64,000 nt of DNA from Thermatribacter velox (GTDB lineage Bacteria; Atribacterota; Atribacteria; Atribacterales; Thermatribacteraceae): contig NZ_CP121689.1 in NCBI RefSeq assembly GCF_038396615.1, positions 1,624,001 through 1,688,000 on the forward strand, written 5' to 3'. Positions 37,935-45,777 of this stretch are shown here, piece after piece. Below the pieces are notes generated by a model that saw only the letters and a program-made list of their open reading frames with translations, was not told the origin of the DNA and did no database searches. The position numbers and the translations under genes are program-made. Position 1 is the first letter of the stretch, and every line of letters begins with the position of its first letter.

Positions 37935-38440
37935 GTAGATGCTGAAATAACAAGGAAACCCTGAAATAATGAGATCCCGAAACAAGTTCGGGATGACCGA
38001 AATCGTTGATTTTGGTCAGTTCAGCATGACGTGAGAACGTCATTTGTCAGTTTAGCTTGACGGGCTTTTGAAATCCTGAAACAAGGGATACTGAAACCAT
38101 GAAACCCCGAAATAAGGAGATGCCGAAACAACAAGGGGAATCTAAGGTTTGTCATGCCGAATTTATTTCGGCATCTCAGGGCTCGGATTAAAGCCAGGCA
38201 GGCTGAAATAAAGAGATCCTGAAATAAGGGGATGCTGAAATAATGAGACCCTGAAACAAAGAGATCCCGAAACAAGTTCGGGATGACCGAAATCGTTGAT
38301 TTCGGTCAGTTCAGGGCGGTGTCGAAAAAGCCGACACCGGTTTAGGGCGGCAACGACGAAACCGATGCCGGTTCAGGGCGGCACCGGCAGAACCGATGCC
38401 GGTTCAGGGCGGCACCGGCAGAACCGGTGCCGGTTCAGGA
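37935..38440. repeat. Palindromic repeat field after array 1
   Basis: Continues the same short dyads (GAAACAAGTTCGGGATGAC, ACCGAAATCGTTGATTTCGG) and ends in a tandem block at 38310-38433. No coding potential recognised. Confidence 0.8.
38310..38433. repeat. Four tandem 31-bp units, each with a GC-rich hairpin
   Basis: Units start TTCAGGGCGG (or TTTAGGGCGG) at 38310, 38341, 38372 and 38403, followed by pairs such as GTGTCG..CGACAC or GCACCGG..CCGGTGC. The hairpin arms vary by paired changes between units while the joining sequence stays fixed. Confidence 0.85.
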
Positions 38441-38587
38441 TGAATAGGTTATTCTACCTTCAAATAAAAATGCTTAAGCAGTGGGAAGGGGAGAAGACCG
38501 GCTCAACGTTGCTCCCTGGAGACCATAGCGTCAATTGTCATCCCCTTCCCCCTTCCTTCTCCCCGAGGACAAAAAGAGAAAATCCCC

Positions 38588-38890
38588 ATGACCCACTCTC
38601 TGGAACTTCTTGCCTGGGGAATTGACCCCGGAAGATATGCCATTCAGCTTGCTCTCCGCTCTCCTTCTCAGGTCTACTGCAACCTTTCCCTGCCCATTTC
38701 AGCAAAAGGAATCGCCACCTTCCGGGAATTGGTTCCCAGTTCTGCCGAAGTGGTTGTCGAGGGTTTTGGGACCACAGGACGGCTCTTTTTCCTGGAGCTG
38801 GCCCAGGAAGGGTACTCCTTCTTTGAACTCAATCCCCGACTGGGAAAACACCTGCGCTTTCTGGTTCGGGAAGGCAGAATCAGCTCCACT
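38588..38890 (+). pseudogene. N-terminal fragment of a second IS110-type transposase
   Basis: About 100 codons: LLAWGIDPGRYAIQLALRSP, GIATFRELVPSSAEVVVEGF, GTTGRLFFLELAQEGYSFFE, LNPRLGKHLRFLVREG, the DEDD N-terminal half of IS110 family enzymes but from a different branch than the intact copy at 34009. The rest of the gene is missing; after about 38890 the frame runs into non-coding DNA. Confidence 0.75.
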
Positions 38891-38929
38891 CTACCTAAAG
38901 CAGTGATGCCGAAAATCTCAACTCAGCAC

Positions 38930-38980
38930 CCCCGCTTGAGGCAGCCTCCTCCCACCTCTAAAAGCGGGGTTTTTTCTTTT
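38930..38980 (+). terminator. Plus-strand terminator
   Basis: CCCCGCTT (38930-38937) pairs with AAGCGGGG (38962-38969), followed by TTTTTTCTTTT. Confidence 0.7.
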
Positions 38981-38997
38981 GCCAAGAAAAACTAAAA

Positions 38998-39023
38998 GGA
39001 TGCAGGGATTGTTCCCCGCATCC
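38998..39023 (-). terminator. Terminator of the replication-module operon
   Basis: GGATGC / GCATCC with inner GGGA / TCCC pairing; on the minus strand TTTTAGTTTTTC follows. It lies about 100 nt past the last gene of the minus-strand operon. Confidence 0.75.
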
Positions 39024-39119
39024 GCGTAAGCAACTTCCTCCTCCAGAAGTTTAAGTTTGGACCAGTCCAACCCAAAAACCCTATGTCGCACAATGTCAAA
39101 TCGGCAACTTATTTGCCCT

Positions 39120-39521
39120 TCATTCACTTTCAAAAGAGCGGGCTTTTCCGAATGCTCCCTGTAAGCCGGTCATTCCTCTTTCTTCCAACTCTTCCCGCAG
39201 TTTTTTAAGCGCCCGGTCCCGGTGCACCTTCACACTGCTTCGCGAAATGTTCAGATGCTTTGCCGTCTCGTTCAGGCTGCGCATGTCGTAAAACAGGCAG
39301 TAAATTACCTCCTGCTGCATGGGTGAGAGCACCCGAAAAGGAATCTCAATTTCCCCGCAACCGCTGTCCTCTGCGTCCTCTTTTTCGTATGTTGCTTGCT
39401 CAAGCACCCAGGAAAAAGCCTGCACTTCCCTGCGGTGGCGCTTTAAATACAGACCTTCACTGCGGAGCAGTTCTTCGAAATATTCAGCCTCCCGCTCATC
39501 CACTTCCTGCAACCTCCCCAA
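39120..39521 (-). CDS. Sigma-70 region 4-like protein, phage/ICE type
   Basis: 133 aa from TTG 39521 (a GTG at 39503, better spaced from GGGGAGG, is an alternative start). The C-terminal half is a helix-turn-helix: VLSPMQQEVIYCLFYDMRSL, NETAKHLNISRSSVKVHRDR, ALKKLREELEE, as in ArpU-like late regulators and region 4 of sigma factors. It lacks region 2, so it is not a full sigma factor. Last gene of the module, overlapping the RuvC-like gene by 26 nt; likely a transcriptional regulator of the element. Confidence 0.75.
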   Translation of the reverse strand: MGRLQEVDEREAEYFEELLRSEGLYLKRHRREVQAFSWVLEQATYEKEDAEDSGCGEIEIPFRVLSPMQQEVIYCLFYDMRSLNETAKHLNISRSSVKVHRDRALKKLREELEERGMTGLQGAFGKARSFESE

Positions 39522-39933
39522 GGTAGGTAAGTGCCAGTGCCACTGCGTCGGCTTCGTGAGTGTTCTTTGCGCTGTAACCCCTTTCGCTCAAAAAGCGCAT
39601 CACTTCCTGTTTTTTCGCCCTGCCGTTTCCAAGCAGGAGCTTTTTCCAGGTAGAGGGCGCATAGGTTGCTCTCTTTACTCCTCTTTGCTCCAGCACCGCC
39701 TTGATAATGCCTACGGCTTCAATGTGTGGGTTTGCGTATCGAGAGCGCTGAAAAGCACCCTCGACTACCGCAACCTCTGGCGTGTATTCTCCGCACAAAG
39801 CAGAAACACGCTCTAAAAGTCCAGCATACACCGGTGGATTAGTCCTTATACAGCCTGCGCAAAGGAGCTTACTCTCCTCAAAAACCGCATAACCGCAGTT
39901 GCGAGTTCCCGGGTCAAGGCTCAAAATGCGCAC
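39496..39933 (-). CDS. RuvC-like Holliday-junction resolvase
   Basis: 145 aa from GTG 39933 with GAGGTG upstream. RNase H-fold acidic residues: LSLDPGTRNCGYAVFE (first Asp), VAVVEGAFQRSRYANP (Glu), and NTHEADAVALALTYLG (C-terminal Asp). It is shorter than cellular RuvC (~165-180 aa) and sits in a phage-like operon, so it probably resolves branched DNA during replication or recombination of a mobile element rather than serving as the housekeeping enzyme. Confidence 0.8.
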   Translation of the reverse strand: MRILSLDPGTRNCGYAVFEESKLLCAGCIRTNPPVYAGLLERVSALCGEYTPEVAVVEGAFQRSRYANPHIEAVGIIKAVLEQRGVKRATYAPSTWKKLLLGNGRAKKQEVMRFLSERGYSAKNTHEADAVALALTYLGEVAGSG

Positions 39934-39942
39934 CGGAACACC

Positions 39943-40254
39943 TCAAAAAGCTTCCACCTTTTGGGCTTCGAAAACGTTGACAAGGAGGAAGTAGCGAGGC
40001 CGGTTTCCGTCCCAGCGGCTTTCCCAGTCAAGTTCCCCTTCCAGGAACACCTGGTCTCCCTCCTGCCAGAAAAGGATTTCCTCTTTCATCCGCTCCGCAA
40101 GCTCACCCCGGATGATGGCCGGGACAAAAACCGTCCCCCGGCTGGTCTTTCCCTCCAGAAACAGCCTGATTTCCGGACCCTGCCCCTCAATCACCAGGGC
40201 ACGGACGCAAAGCCGGCAGGCAAGTTGTACCCGATTTTCAAAGCTTCTTTCCAT
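39943..40254 (-). CDS. Single-strand-binding (OB-fold) protein-like
   Basis: 103 aa, ATG 40254 with GGAGGAT upstream. Sequence such as NRVQLACRLCVRALVIEGQG, FVPAIIRGELAERMKEEILF, WQEGDQVFLEGELDWESRWD and RYFLLVNVFEAQKVE follows the SSB/PriB strand order (the KGDxVxVEGxL-like turn). It lacks the acidic C-terminal tail of housekeeping SSB. Placement between DnaC and RuvC genes supports a role in element replication. Confidence 0.65.
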   Translation of the reverse strand: MERSFENRVQLACRLCVRALVIEGQGPEIRLFLEGKTSRGTVFVPAIIRGELAERMKEEILFWQEGDQVFLEGELDWESRWDGNRPRYFLLVNVFEAQKVEAF

Positions 40255-40269
40255 CCCTTTATCCTCCTT

Positions 40270-41019
40270 TCAGACCTCCAGGATTTTGCACATTCTCTCA
40301 ATGCGTGAAGCAATTCTTTTTCCGTAGCGCGCACACACTTCCGCAGGTGAAAGGTTAGAGGTAATTACCGTAGGAAGCAGCCACTCCATGCGGTGATCAA
40401 GGATGCGGTATAAATCATCAAAAAACCAGTCCCGGCGCTCTTCCGCTCCTAAATCATCGAGCACCAAAAGCTCTGCTTCCAGCAAGGGAGTAATTACCTT
40501 TTCTTTTTCGCCATCCCGAAAGTGCGCACGCAGGGAAGGCGGAAGCTCCGCACACTTTGCATAAATGCAGAACACACCCTGCTGTAAAAGCTCGTTCACC
40601 AGACCTGCTGCAAGGTGGGTTTTGCCTCGGGCAGGAGCACCGAAAAGGTAAATGCCGTTGAGTTCTTTGCTCCGCACTTCCCCAAAAGAGCACAGGTAAT
40701 CGCTAAAGACCTGGAGCACTTCTTCTTGCCTGGCGTCCCGGGGATGAAAACTGGACAGGGTCCTTTTTGCAAAACGAGGAGCTAGGCGAGACCTTTTGAA
40801 AAGCTCCGCAAAGTGCTCCTCTTGCAGCCGGCGGGCTTCCTCTTCTCTGCGCCTCCTCTCTTCTTTCTCTCTTTCCTTGCGGTAGCAGTCACACTGGGGA
40901 ACGTAACGCAACTTCTCCCCTATTCCGGGAAGCCGAAGCAGATGCTCAGGAAGAGCCTGCTCCCTGAAAGGCCTGCCGCAGAAGATACAGCATGGAGGTG
41001 AGGAAACAGGGGTACTCAT
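40270..41019 (-). CDS. DnaC/IstB-type replicative helicase loader
   Basis: 249 aa. N-terminal cysteines CCIFCG..CDCYRKE may bind zinc; a charged coiled-coil follows; the AAA+ core has IYLFGAPARGKTHLAAGLVN (Walker A), ELLVLDDLGAEERRDWFFDD (Walker B) and PTVITSNLSPAEVCARYG (sensor I). Such proteins load the DnaB helicase at an origin. The ATG overlaps the stop of the upstream initiator gene by one base. Confidence 0.9.
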   Translation of the reverse strand: MSTPVSSPPCCIFCGRPFREQALPEHLLRLPGIGEKLRYVPQCDCYRKEREKEERRRREEEARRLQEEHFAELFKRSRLAPRFAKRTLSSFHPRDARQEEVLQVFSDYLCSFGEVRSKELNGIYLFGAPARGKTHLAAGLVNELLQQGVFCIYAKCAELPPSLRAHFRDGEKEKVITPLLEAELLVLDDLGAEERRDWFFDDLYRILDHRMEWLLPTVITSNLSPAEVCARYGKRIASRIERMCKILEV

Positions 41020-41768
41020 CAGCTGATTTCCTCCAGGATGAAAAGGCCCTGCTCTTTGAATTCCTGGGGGTGGCTGAGGTAGCGCTCCTCCAGAAACTGC
41101 AGAAGCTCTTCACCGGGAATGGAAAAAAGGGCTTTCTCTAAGAAGTACTGCTCTAAGGGAACAATATCTCTGCCGAGCAAAGCGCTCATCGCTTCTTTGA
41201 TTTTCTTCTCCCATTTCTCTCGTTCAGCAAAAGGTTGGTAAGTTCTTGCTTTCTCTCTCTCATTCTCGTTTTTCCCTTTAGTTAAATGAGAGATAGTTAA
41301 ATGGTTATAGTTAAATGAATATAGTTCCTCTTCAACCATTGAAGTTTGGCTCTTCAATGGTTGAAGTTTAGGACTACATTGATTGAAGTTTGGCGCTTCA
41401 CTCATTGAAGTGTGTTCTCCATTGAGCAAAGTGCATTCTTCATTGATTGAAGTGTGTTCTTCACTGAGTGTTTCTTCATTGAGTGAAGTTTGGAGGTAGT
41501 AGATACTGTTTCCGTGCATACCGTGCCTTTTCTCCCTCCTGATCAGGCCGCACTCTTCAAGAATGCGCAGGGCTTTTCTCACTGATGCATCAGAGCTTAT
41601 CCCCGACACTTCCTTTATCCGCCCATAACTGGGAAAGCACTTGCCTTTCCGGTCAGCATGAAAAAGTAGGGCTAGGTAAACTGGAAACACGGAAGGACAC
41701 TTTCTTTCACAAGCAATTTCCCCCAGCCTCACCACTACTTCATGGGGTAGCTTGATAAAAGTTTGCAT
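41019..41768 (-). CDS. Winged-helix replication initiator-like protein (DnaD-like arrangement)
   Basis: Start ATG 41768 after AAAGGAG; 249 aa. The N-terminal ~110 residues are a winged helix (FPVYLALLFHADRKGKCFPS, YGRIKEVSGISSDASVRKAL, RILEECGLIRREKRHGMHGN), as in RepA_N/phage initiators. A linker (~120-170) repeats N-E-E/N-G-E-H-T-S blocks encoded by imperfect DNA repeats of TCATTGA/GAAGTGTG type at 41345-41480; such iterons can be the origin itself. The C-terminus is helical and may contact the loader. It heads the operon of replication-like genes. Confidence 0.65.
   Translation of the reverse strand: MQTFIKLPHEVVVRLGEIACERKCPSVFPVYLALLFHADRKGKCFPSYGRIKEVSGISSDASVRKALRILEECGLIRREKRHGMHGNSIYYLQTSLNEETLSEEHTSINEECTLLNGEHTSMSEAPNFNQCSPKLQPLKSQTSMVEEELYSFNYNHLTISHLTKGKNENEREKARTYQPFAEREKWEKKIKEAMSALLGRDIVPLEQYFLEKALFSIPGEELLQFLEERYLSHPQEFKEQGLFILEEIS
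41345..41480. repeat. Imperfect iteron-like repeats inside the initiator gene
   Basis: Several copies of TTCA(C/A)T(G/T)GATTGAAGT-like sequence (for example TTCAATGGTTGAAGTTTAGG, TTCACTCATTGAAGTGTG, TTCATTGATTGAAGTGTG, TTCATTGAGTGAAGTTTGG). Repeats within an initiator gene of replicons often serve as the origin; here this is inference. Confidence 0.55.
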
Positions 41769-41789
41769 TTTTGAGCACTCCTTTCTTTG

Positions 41790-41805
41790 TGCACTGCACA
41801 GTGCA
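41790..41805. promoter_or_regulatory. TGCACTG-CA-CAGTGCA dyad, candidate operator
   Basis: 7-bp arms with a 2-bp centre, 22 nt before the initiator start codon. Related AAGTGTGCA words occur near 41858 (inverted) and 42048, on both sides of the divergent promoter region, as expected for binding by the XRE regulator next door. Confidence 0.55.
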
Positions 41806-41917
41806 GTTTCTTCCTCCATAAACTACTCAGAAAGAGCGACACAGCTTCCAAAAACTGCACACTTTGGGGACAAGGGGTGCCTTTCGGGGCTAAAAGGCGA
41901 GGTTTATCCCTTTGTGG

Positions 41918-41976
41918 TTGACTTCCCCTACCCTCGGTCTTATAATCTTGACTGTGTCTTGGGAATGAAATACTTT
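41918..41976 (+). promoter_or_regulatory. Two tandem promoters of the XRE-ImmA pair
   Basis: P1: TTGACT (41918-41923), 17 nt, TATAAT (41941-41946). P2: TTGACT (41948-41953), 17 nt, TACTTT (41971-41976). Both precede the regulator gene, leaving a ~110-140-nt leader that includes an AAGTGTGCA word. Confidence 0.7.
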
Positions 41977-42084
41977 ATTTGAAAACAGCTTTCATCAATT
42001 TTATATGATTTTTTATACAAAAAGTCAATGTTCTTTGACCAAAATGGAAGTGTGCACCAGAAAAATTTTATGGAGTTGATGAAC

Positions 42085-42480
42085 ATGCTTGACAGGAAGA
42101 AGCTGGGAGCAAAGCTTAAGGAAATACGCAAAATGCGGGGTTATTCTCTGCGCGACCTGGAAGAGCTGTGTGGGGTTTCCCGAACCACCACTTCGCTTTA
42201 CGAGCGGGGAAAAATGGAAAACATCAGCTTGGCAACTTTGGAGAAAATCGCCAAAGTGCTGAAAATCGACCTGGGAAGACTGCTTGCTGAGTGCGGAGAT
42301 GAAAACTTCAAACTCCAGGAAACCAGTGAAGAATTTGACACTCTCTTTTTTGCGCGGGTTTCCGAGCTCTCGCCTCAAGCCAAGCAGAACATTCTCTCGT
42401 ATCTCGAATTTCTGCTGGAGCAGGAAGGCAAAGGCAAAAAGCAAAGAAGAAAACGCAGAGTTAAGGAGCAAGAAGGCTAA
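42085..42480 (+). CDS. XRE-family repressor (ImmR-like)
   Basis: I use ATG 42085 (GGAG 9 nt upstream) rather than the in-frame ATG at 42028, which lacks a ribosome site; 131 aa. The helix-turn-helix reads LGAKLKEIRKMRGYSLRDLE, LCGVSRTTTSLYERGKME, ISLATLEKIAKVLKIDLG. The C-terminus is basic (KGKKQRRKRRVKE). Paired with an ImmA-like protease it matches the ImmR/ImmA switch of ICEBs1-type elements and phages: the repressor keeps the divergent module off until cut. Confidence 0.88.
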   Translation: MLDRKKLGAKLKEIRKMRGYSLRDLEELCGVSRTTTSLYERGKMENISLATLEKIAKVLKIDLGRLLAECGDENFKLQETSEEFDTLFFARVSELSPQAKQNILSYLEFLLEQEGKGKKQRRKRRVKEQEG

Positions 42481-42878
42481 TGGTGTTCTGGACTGGATAC
42501 ATCGTGGAAGAGCGGGCGAAACAATTTGACCAGGTGAACTCCCTCCCGGAAGCGGTGATGCTTGCCGAAAGTCAGGGAGTTGTGGTTGACTGGTGGGACC
42601 TTGCCGAAGTGCGGGGTATGCTGGTGCAAATTCCGGGAGGCAAGCCCCACATCTGTGTGAACGAGCGCTTGAGCGAGCCGGAACAGGCCCAGGTGGTCCT
42701 CCATGAGCTGGGGCATTTTCTTTTGCACTGGAACCACTTCTTCCGCCCCCTCATGCTGGGACACGAACACCAACTGCTCCGGGAAGACCGGGAAGCAGAC
42801 TATTTTGCCTGGTGCCTGATGAGCGAAAGCCTGCGGGAAGCCTACTTGCAGGCAAAGGAGGGCTGGGAATATCCCTGA
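42480..42878 (+). CDS. ImmA/IrrE-family metallopeptidase
   Basis: 132 aa; its ATG overlaps the regulator stop by one base (TAATG). It has the zinc motif VVLHELGHFLLHW (HExxH) and the third ligand region READYFAWCLMSESL. Such proteases cleave their XRE partner to derepress mobile elements, or in IrrE/DdrO control DNA-damage responses. Coupled translation with the repressor supports this pairing. Confidence 0.92.
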   Translation: MVFWTGYIVEERAKQFDQVNSLPEAVMLAESQGVVVDWWDLAEVRGMLVQIPGGKPHICVNERLSEPEQAQVVLHELGHFLLHWNHFFRPLMLGHEHQLLREDREADYFAWCLMSESLREAYLQAKEGWEYP

Positions 42879-42912
42879 GCACGAAACCAGCAATGTGCAA
42901 GGGGGGAAATTG

Positions 42913-43362
42913 GTGCGCAAGTGGCTTTTTCGTGCGCGCAAGCAGGCCAAAAGCCCGCGCGTTACGGGGTTTTGCATGGCCTTGCTCTTGGTAGCCAGTT
43001 TGTCACTGACTTTAGGCTGCACCCAGGGTGCACGGGTGCGACCCGGGGAGGAGTTCAGCATTAAAGTCGGCGAGCAGGTGGTGGTTGAAGGAAGCAACGT
43101 AAGGGTTTCTTTTCAAGGAATTGTTGAGGACTCCCGCTGTCCGCAGGGGATGGAGTGTTTTTGGGAAGGAGGGGTGATTGCCCGCCTCAAAATCGGAAAC
43201 CAAGAAATGGATGTGGAAATCGTTGAATCCCAGCTGCCCCAGGAGATGATTTTCGGAGCATACCGGATGGTGATTTTGCGCATTTTGCCTGCCCGAACCT
43301 CACCTGAACCCCCGGATGCCAAGGAATACCAGATATTCCTCAAAATAGAACTTAAGGAATGA
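42913..43362 (+). CDS. Small lipoprotein with CPxGMECFWEG motif
   Basis: Start GTG 42913 with AAGGGGGG 6 nt upstream; 149 aa. Lipoprotein signal with lipobox SLTLGC. The mature part is beta-rich: VRVSFQGIVEDSRCPQGMEC followed by FWEGGVIARLKI, a pattern found in many bacterial lipoproteins of unknown function. The two cysteines probably form a disulfide. It follows ImmA by 34 bp and could be cargo of the element. Confidence 0.75.
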   Translation: MRKWLFRARKQAKSPRVTGFCMALLLVASLSLTLGCTQGARVRPGEEFSIKVGEQVVVEGSNVRVSFQGIVEDSRCPQGMECFWEGGVIARLKIGNQEMDVEIVESQLPQEMIFGAYRMVILRILPARTSPEPPDAKEYQIFLKIELKE

Positions 43363-43866
43363 ACCCACAACCCAGTTTTCCCCAAAGCGCAACAAAAGCC
43401 CGGCAAGGGGAATGAGAAAAAACCCGGGGTTTGAGCCGAACAAAGCCCTTGCACTAAACAGAAAGCGCTTGATCGCCTTTGTCGGGACCGGACCAACCAA
43501 ATTAAGCCTCTGAAGAAGGTGCCACAGAGACGCTGGGGGTAATCTCTACATTCACGTAAGCTTCCCTCGTGAAAGGGAAAGTCCACCATTTAAAGGTGGG
43601 AGGAAGCTGCCTGGTCTACAGAGGAAGCTTTTTTCAAGTTGCCTGGAAGCTGCTCAACAGTTCTTTGCATATCCTTGGAAATGGGTGCCTGCTTTGTGCA
43701 GAGCAGTGCTTTTTGCATCCTGCAGTTTCTCCAGAAGAAGTGATTTGTGAAAGTGGTGAGAATGCAGCTATTTTGTTTTCCAATTCATGGTTTCCTTCCG
43801 GGGTGAAGGGCAGCGCTTCAAACCTCCTTCCTCGTTTTTCTGCGGTAAAGATTGGATAGAAAAAAT
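43363..43866. other. Gene-free stretch with a hairpin resembling an IS200/IS605 right end
   Basis: No gene recognised. At 43559-43609 AGCTTCC pairs with GGAAGCT around an inner CCACC / GGTGG stem ending AAAGGTGGGAGGAAGC, similar to right ends (and omega-RNA 3' ends) of IS605-type elements. No tnpB is left upstream. Confidence 0.35.
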
Positions 43867-44097
43867 CTATTGTATAACCAGCTCCAGCACTACTTTATCT
43901 TCTTCTACTTCGAACTTTAGAATGTTGGCATCAAGCAAGCGTCTTAATATGTTCATCTTTAGGTTTTCCATTTTTGCCAGATATATTTCAAGTGATACAT
44001 TCGGCGGTATCGGTTCTTCTTCGCGCATTACTGCTTCCTCTATGCCTAACAACCTGCACAAGTCCAAGATATCAGTAACAGCTATTTTGGGTTCCAT
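43867..44097 (-). CDS. Small hypothetical protein
   Basis: 76 aa, with AAAGGGTG 6 nt before the ATG. Sequence MEPKIAVTDILDLCRLLGIE, EAVMREEEPIPPNVSLEIYL, AKMENLKMNILRRLLD, then KFEVEEDKVVLELVI, suggests helices plus a terminal hairpin. I do not recognise a family. A 43-codon ORF (44244-44113) just upstream ends 15 nt before it and may belong to the same transcript. Confidence 0.55.
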   Translation of the reverse strand: MEPKIAVTDILDLCRLLGIEEAVMREEEPIPPNVSLEIYLAKMENLKMNILRRLLDANILKFEVEEDKVVLELVIQ

Positions 44098-44112
44098 GCT
44101 TTCACCCTTTCT

Positions 44113-44840
44113 TTATTTTCTATCAATTGCAGTTATGGTAGTTACCAATCCCCTCTTTGATAGGCTCCTTATGCTGAACAAATAATCAACCACCTCATAA
44201 AAGAGGCTTTCAATCATTGGATTCAGCAAAACATCCGTATGCATTATTATTTGATAGGTCCGCTTTTTATACAGGTGCTGGTAATCAATAGGTTTTGGTC
44301 TACTGATGCTTTCTTTTCCTTCTTTATATGCGCATCCAGCATATTAGATTGCCATCTTTGGTCAGTATCTATCCTTTCGGATAGTTTTCGGGCTACCTTT
44401 GCAGATGATAAAAGCAAGAGAGCCCGCCTTTTAAAGGTGAGAGAAATTGCCATTATAACCTTATTATAAATAATGAAAGCAATGAGCAGGAAGCTCAAGC
44501 CAAAACTCGGCATTGTCAACTTACAGTGTTGAAGATCACTCTCTACTTCGGGTGATAGGGAAGACTCCAAGAGGTAAAGAGCCTTCTTTTTCGTTTCTGC
44601 AGTGCTTCATTACTGTGGGTTTTTCACACTGCCACTTGTTGCAGAAAAGCTCCCGTTTCCTTTGTGCTTTTTGGAAGCTCTCCACCTCAAAGATTTGCCA
44701 GTAAATCTTCTAAAGCATTCCCTCCAGAGTCCTTCCAAAATGCGAAAGATATATCTCTCTTTGCTTCAGGATACACTGTAACTGTAATCCAGAGTTTCTC
44801 CCGGTAGGAGCTGCCCTCAGAGAAGGAGCAACGCTTCATG
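44113..44840 (-). other. Possible small ORFs of unknown nature
   Basis: A 43-aa ORF (44244-44113, MHTDVLLNPMIESLFYEVVD..) and a larger frame at 44465-44247 (LLLLSSAKVARKLSERIDTD, QRWQSNMLDAHIKKEKK) run in the direction of the small gene at 43867. Neither has a clear ribosome site. They may be remnants of one decayed gene. Confidence 0.3.
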
Positions 44841-44842
44841 CC

Positions 44843-45079
44843 CTACTTCAGAGCTGCCACCAGACTCACTCCCAAAGCTACCAGTTCCATTTCCTTTTTT
44901 CGCTTACGCTCTTTAAACCATATCCCATCAAGGACCAAAGCTCTGTATTCTCTGGAGTGGTTTTCTCTGTCTTGCCTTGAATTCCTGACTTTCTTCTCCA
45001 TCACCTTCTCCAAAGCGGAAGCACAAACTATTTTAAAATCTAAGCTTTCCCACCATACCTGCAAGGATCGAAAACTCAT
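44843..45079 (-). pseudogene. Transposase fragment (DDE, Mutator/IS256-like)
   Basis: The frame LQVWWESLDFKIVCASALEK, VMEKKVRNSRQDRENHSREY, RALVLDGIWFKERKRKKEME and LVALGVSLVAALK resembles the region around the first catalytic Asp (L-D-G-I-W-F-K) of Mutator-type transposases. Nothing else of the gene is intact. Family assignment is approximate. Confidence 0.5.
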
Positions 45080-45278
45080 TCCCCAAGCAAAGGAAAAAGC
45101 TTTTCGGCAAGCCTTCAGAACTTGTGCTCATACTTCCCCCTTCCCACTACTTCACTTCGCAGTGTTTAAAGGAGCACTGCATCTTTGGCTCTTACTTGAG
45201 CTTTTGCTAAAAGTGATTTAGAGCAATAATGTGCAGTATCCAACCTACGCAACGGCTCCTGAAAAACCTTTAACCCAC

Positions 45279-45307
45279 TTGACCATCTGCAAGAATCCTG
45301 CTAAAAT
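45279..45307 (+). promoter_or_regulatory. Promoter of arsR-acr3 copy A
   Basis: TTGACC (45279-45284), 17 nt, TAAAAT (45302-45307). The duplicated segment starts at 45312, so copy B does not share this promoter. A TTTCG..CGAAA dyad just downstream (45320-45345) could be the ArsR operator. Confidence 0.7.
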
Positions 45308-45345
45308 GCTTCGCAAAACATTTCGATATTTGGGAAAACGACGAA

Positions 45346-45777
45346 ATGAAAAACGAAGTATACGACCTGGTAACCATCTTCAAAGCACTTGCTGAACCAA
45401 GCCGCATTCGCATTGTTCTGGCTTTGAGCCAGGGAGAATACTGCATCTGTCATCTCACAGAGCTTCTGCAGCTCTCCCCTTCCACGGTTTCCAAACACTT
45501 ATCCATCCTCAGGCAGGCCGGCCTGATTGAAACCCGGAAAGATGGGAAATGGGTTCGCTGTTTCCTTTCGGGAAATGAAGCTTCCCCTACATCGAGGGAA
45601 GCCCTGGCGTGGGTCATCAACTTTGCTGGAAAAAGCGAGCAAGCCCGAAAGGACGCCCGTCTTCTAAAAGAAATATGCAAAAGAAGCAAAGCCTGTGAAA
45701 ATCAGGGCAAGTCAAGCGTCAATTCTAAAAGCAATCTCCAACCCACTCAAAAAGAGGTGATTTCCGATGAAAAATAA
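45346..45777 (+). CDS. arsR: ArsR-family arsenite-responsive repressor (copy A)
   Basis: 143 aa. Winged helix: [60 protein letters not shown]. The C-x-C pair in EYCICHL matches the As(III)-binding site (CVC) of ArsR repressors, releasing DNA when arsenite binds. The stop overlaps the acr3 start by 11 bp. The C-terminal ~35 residues are a polar tail. Appears identical to copy B at 52260. Confidence 0.93.
   Translation: MKNEVYDLVTIFKALAEPSRIRIVLALSQGEYCICHLTELLQLSPSTVSKHLSILRQAGLIETRKDGKWVRCFLSGNEASPTSREALAWVINFAGKSEQARKDARLLKEICKRSKACENQGKSSVNSKSNLQPTQKEVISDEK

Noticed and set aside
43559-43609. Active TnpB/omega-RNA locus
   Set aside because: Only an end-like hairpin is present; no TnpB or TnpA coding sequence nearby.
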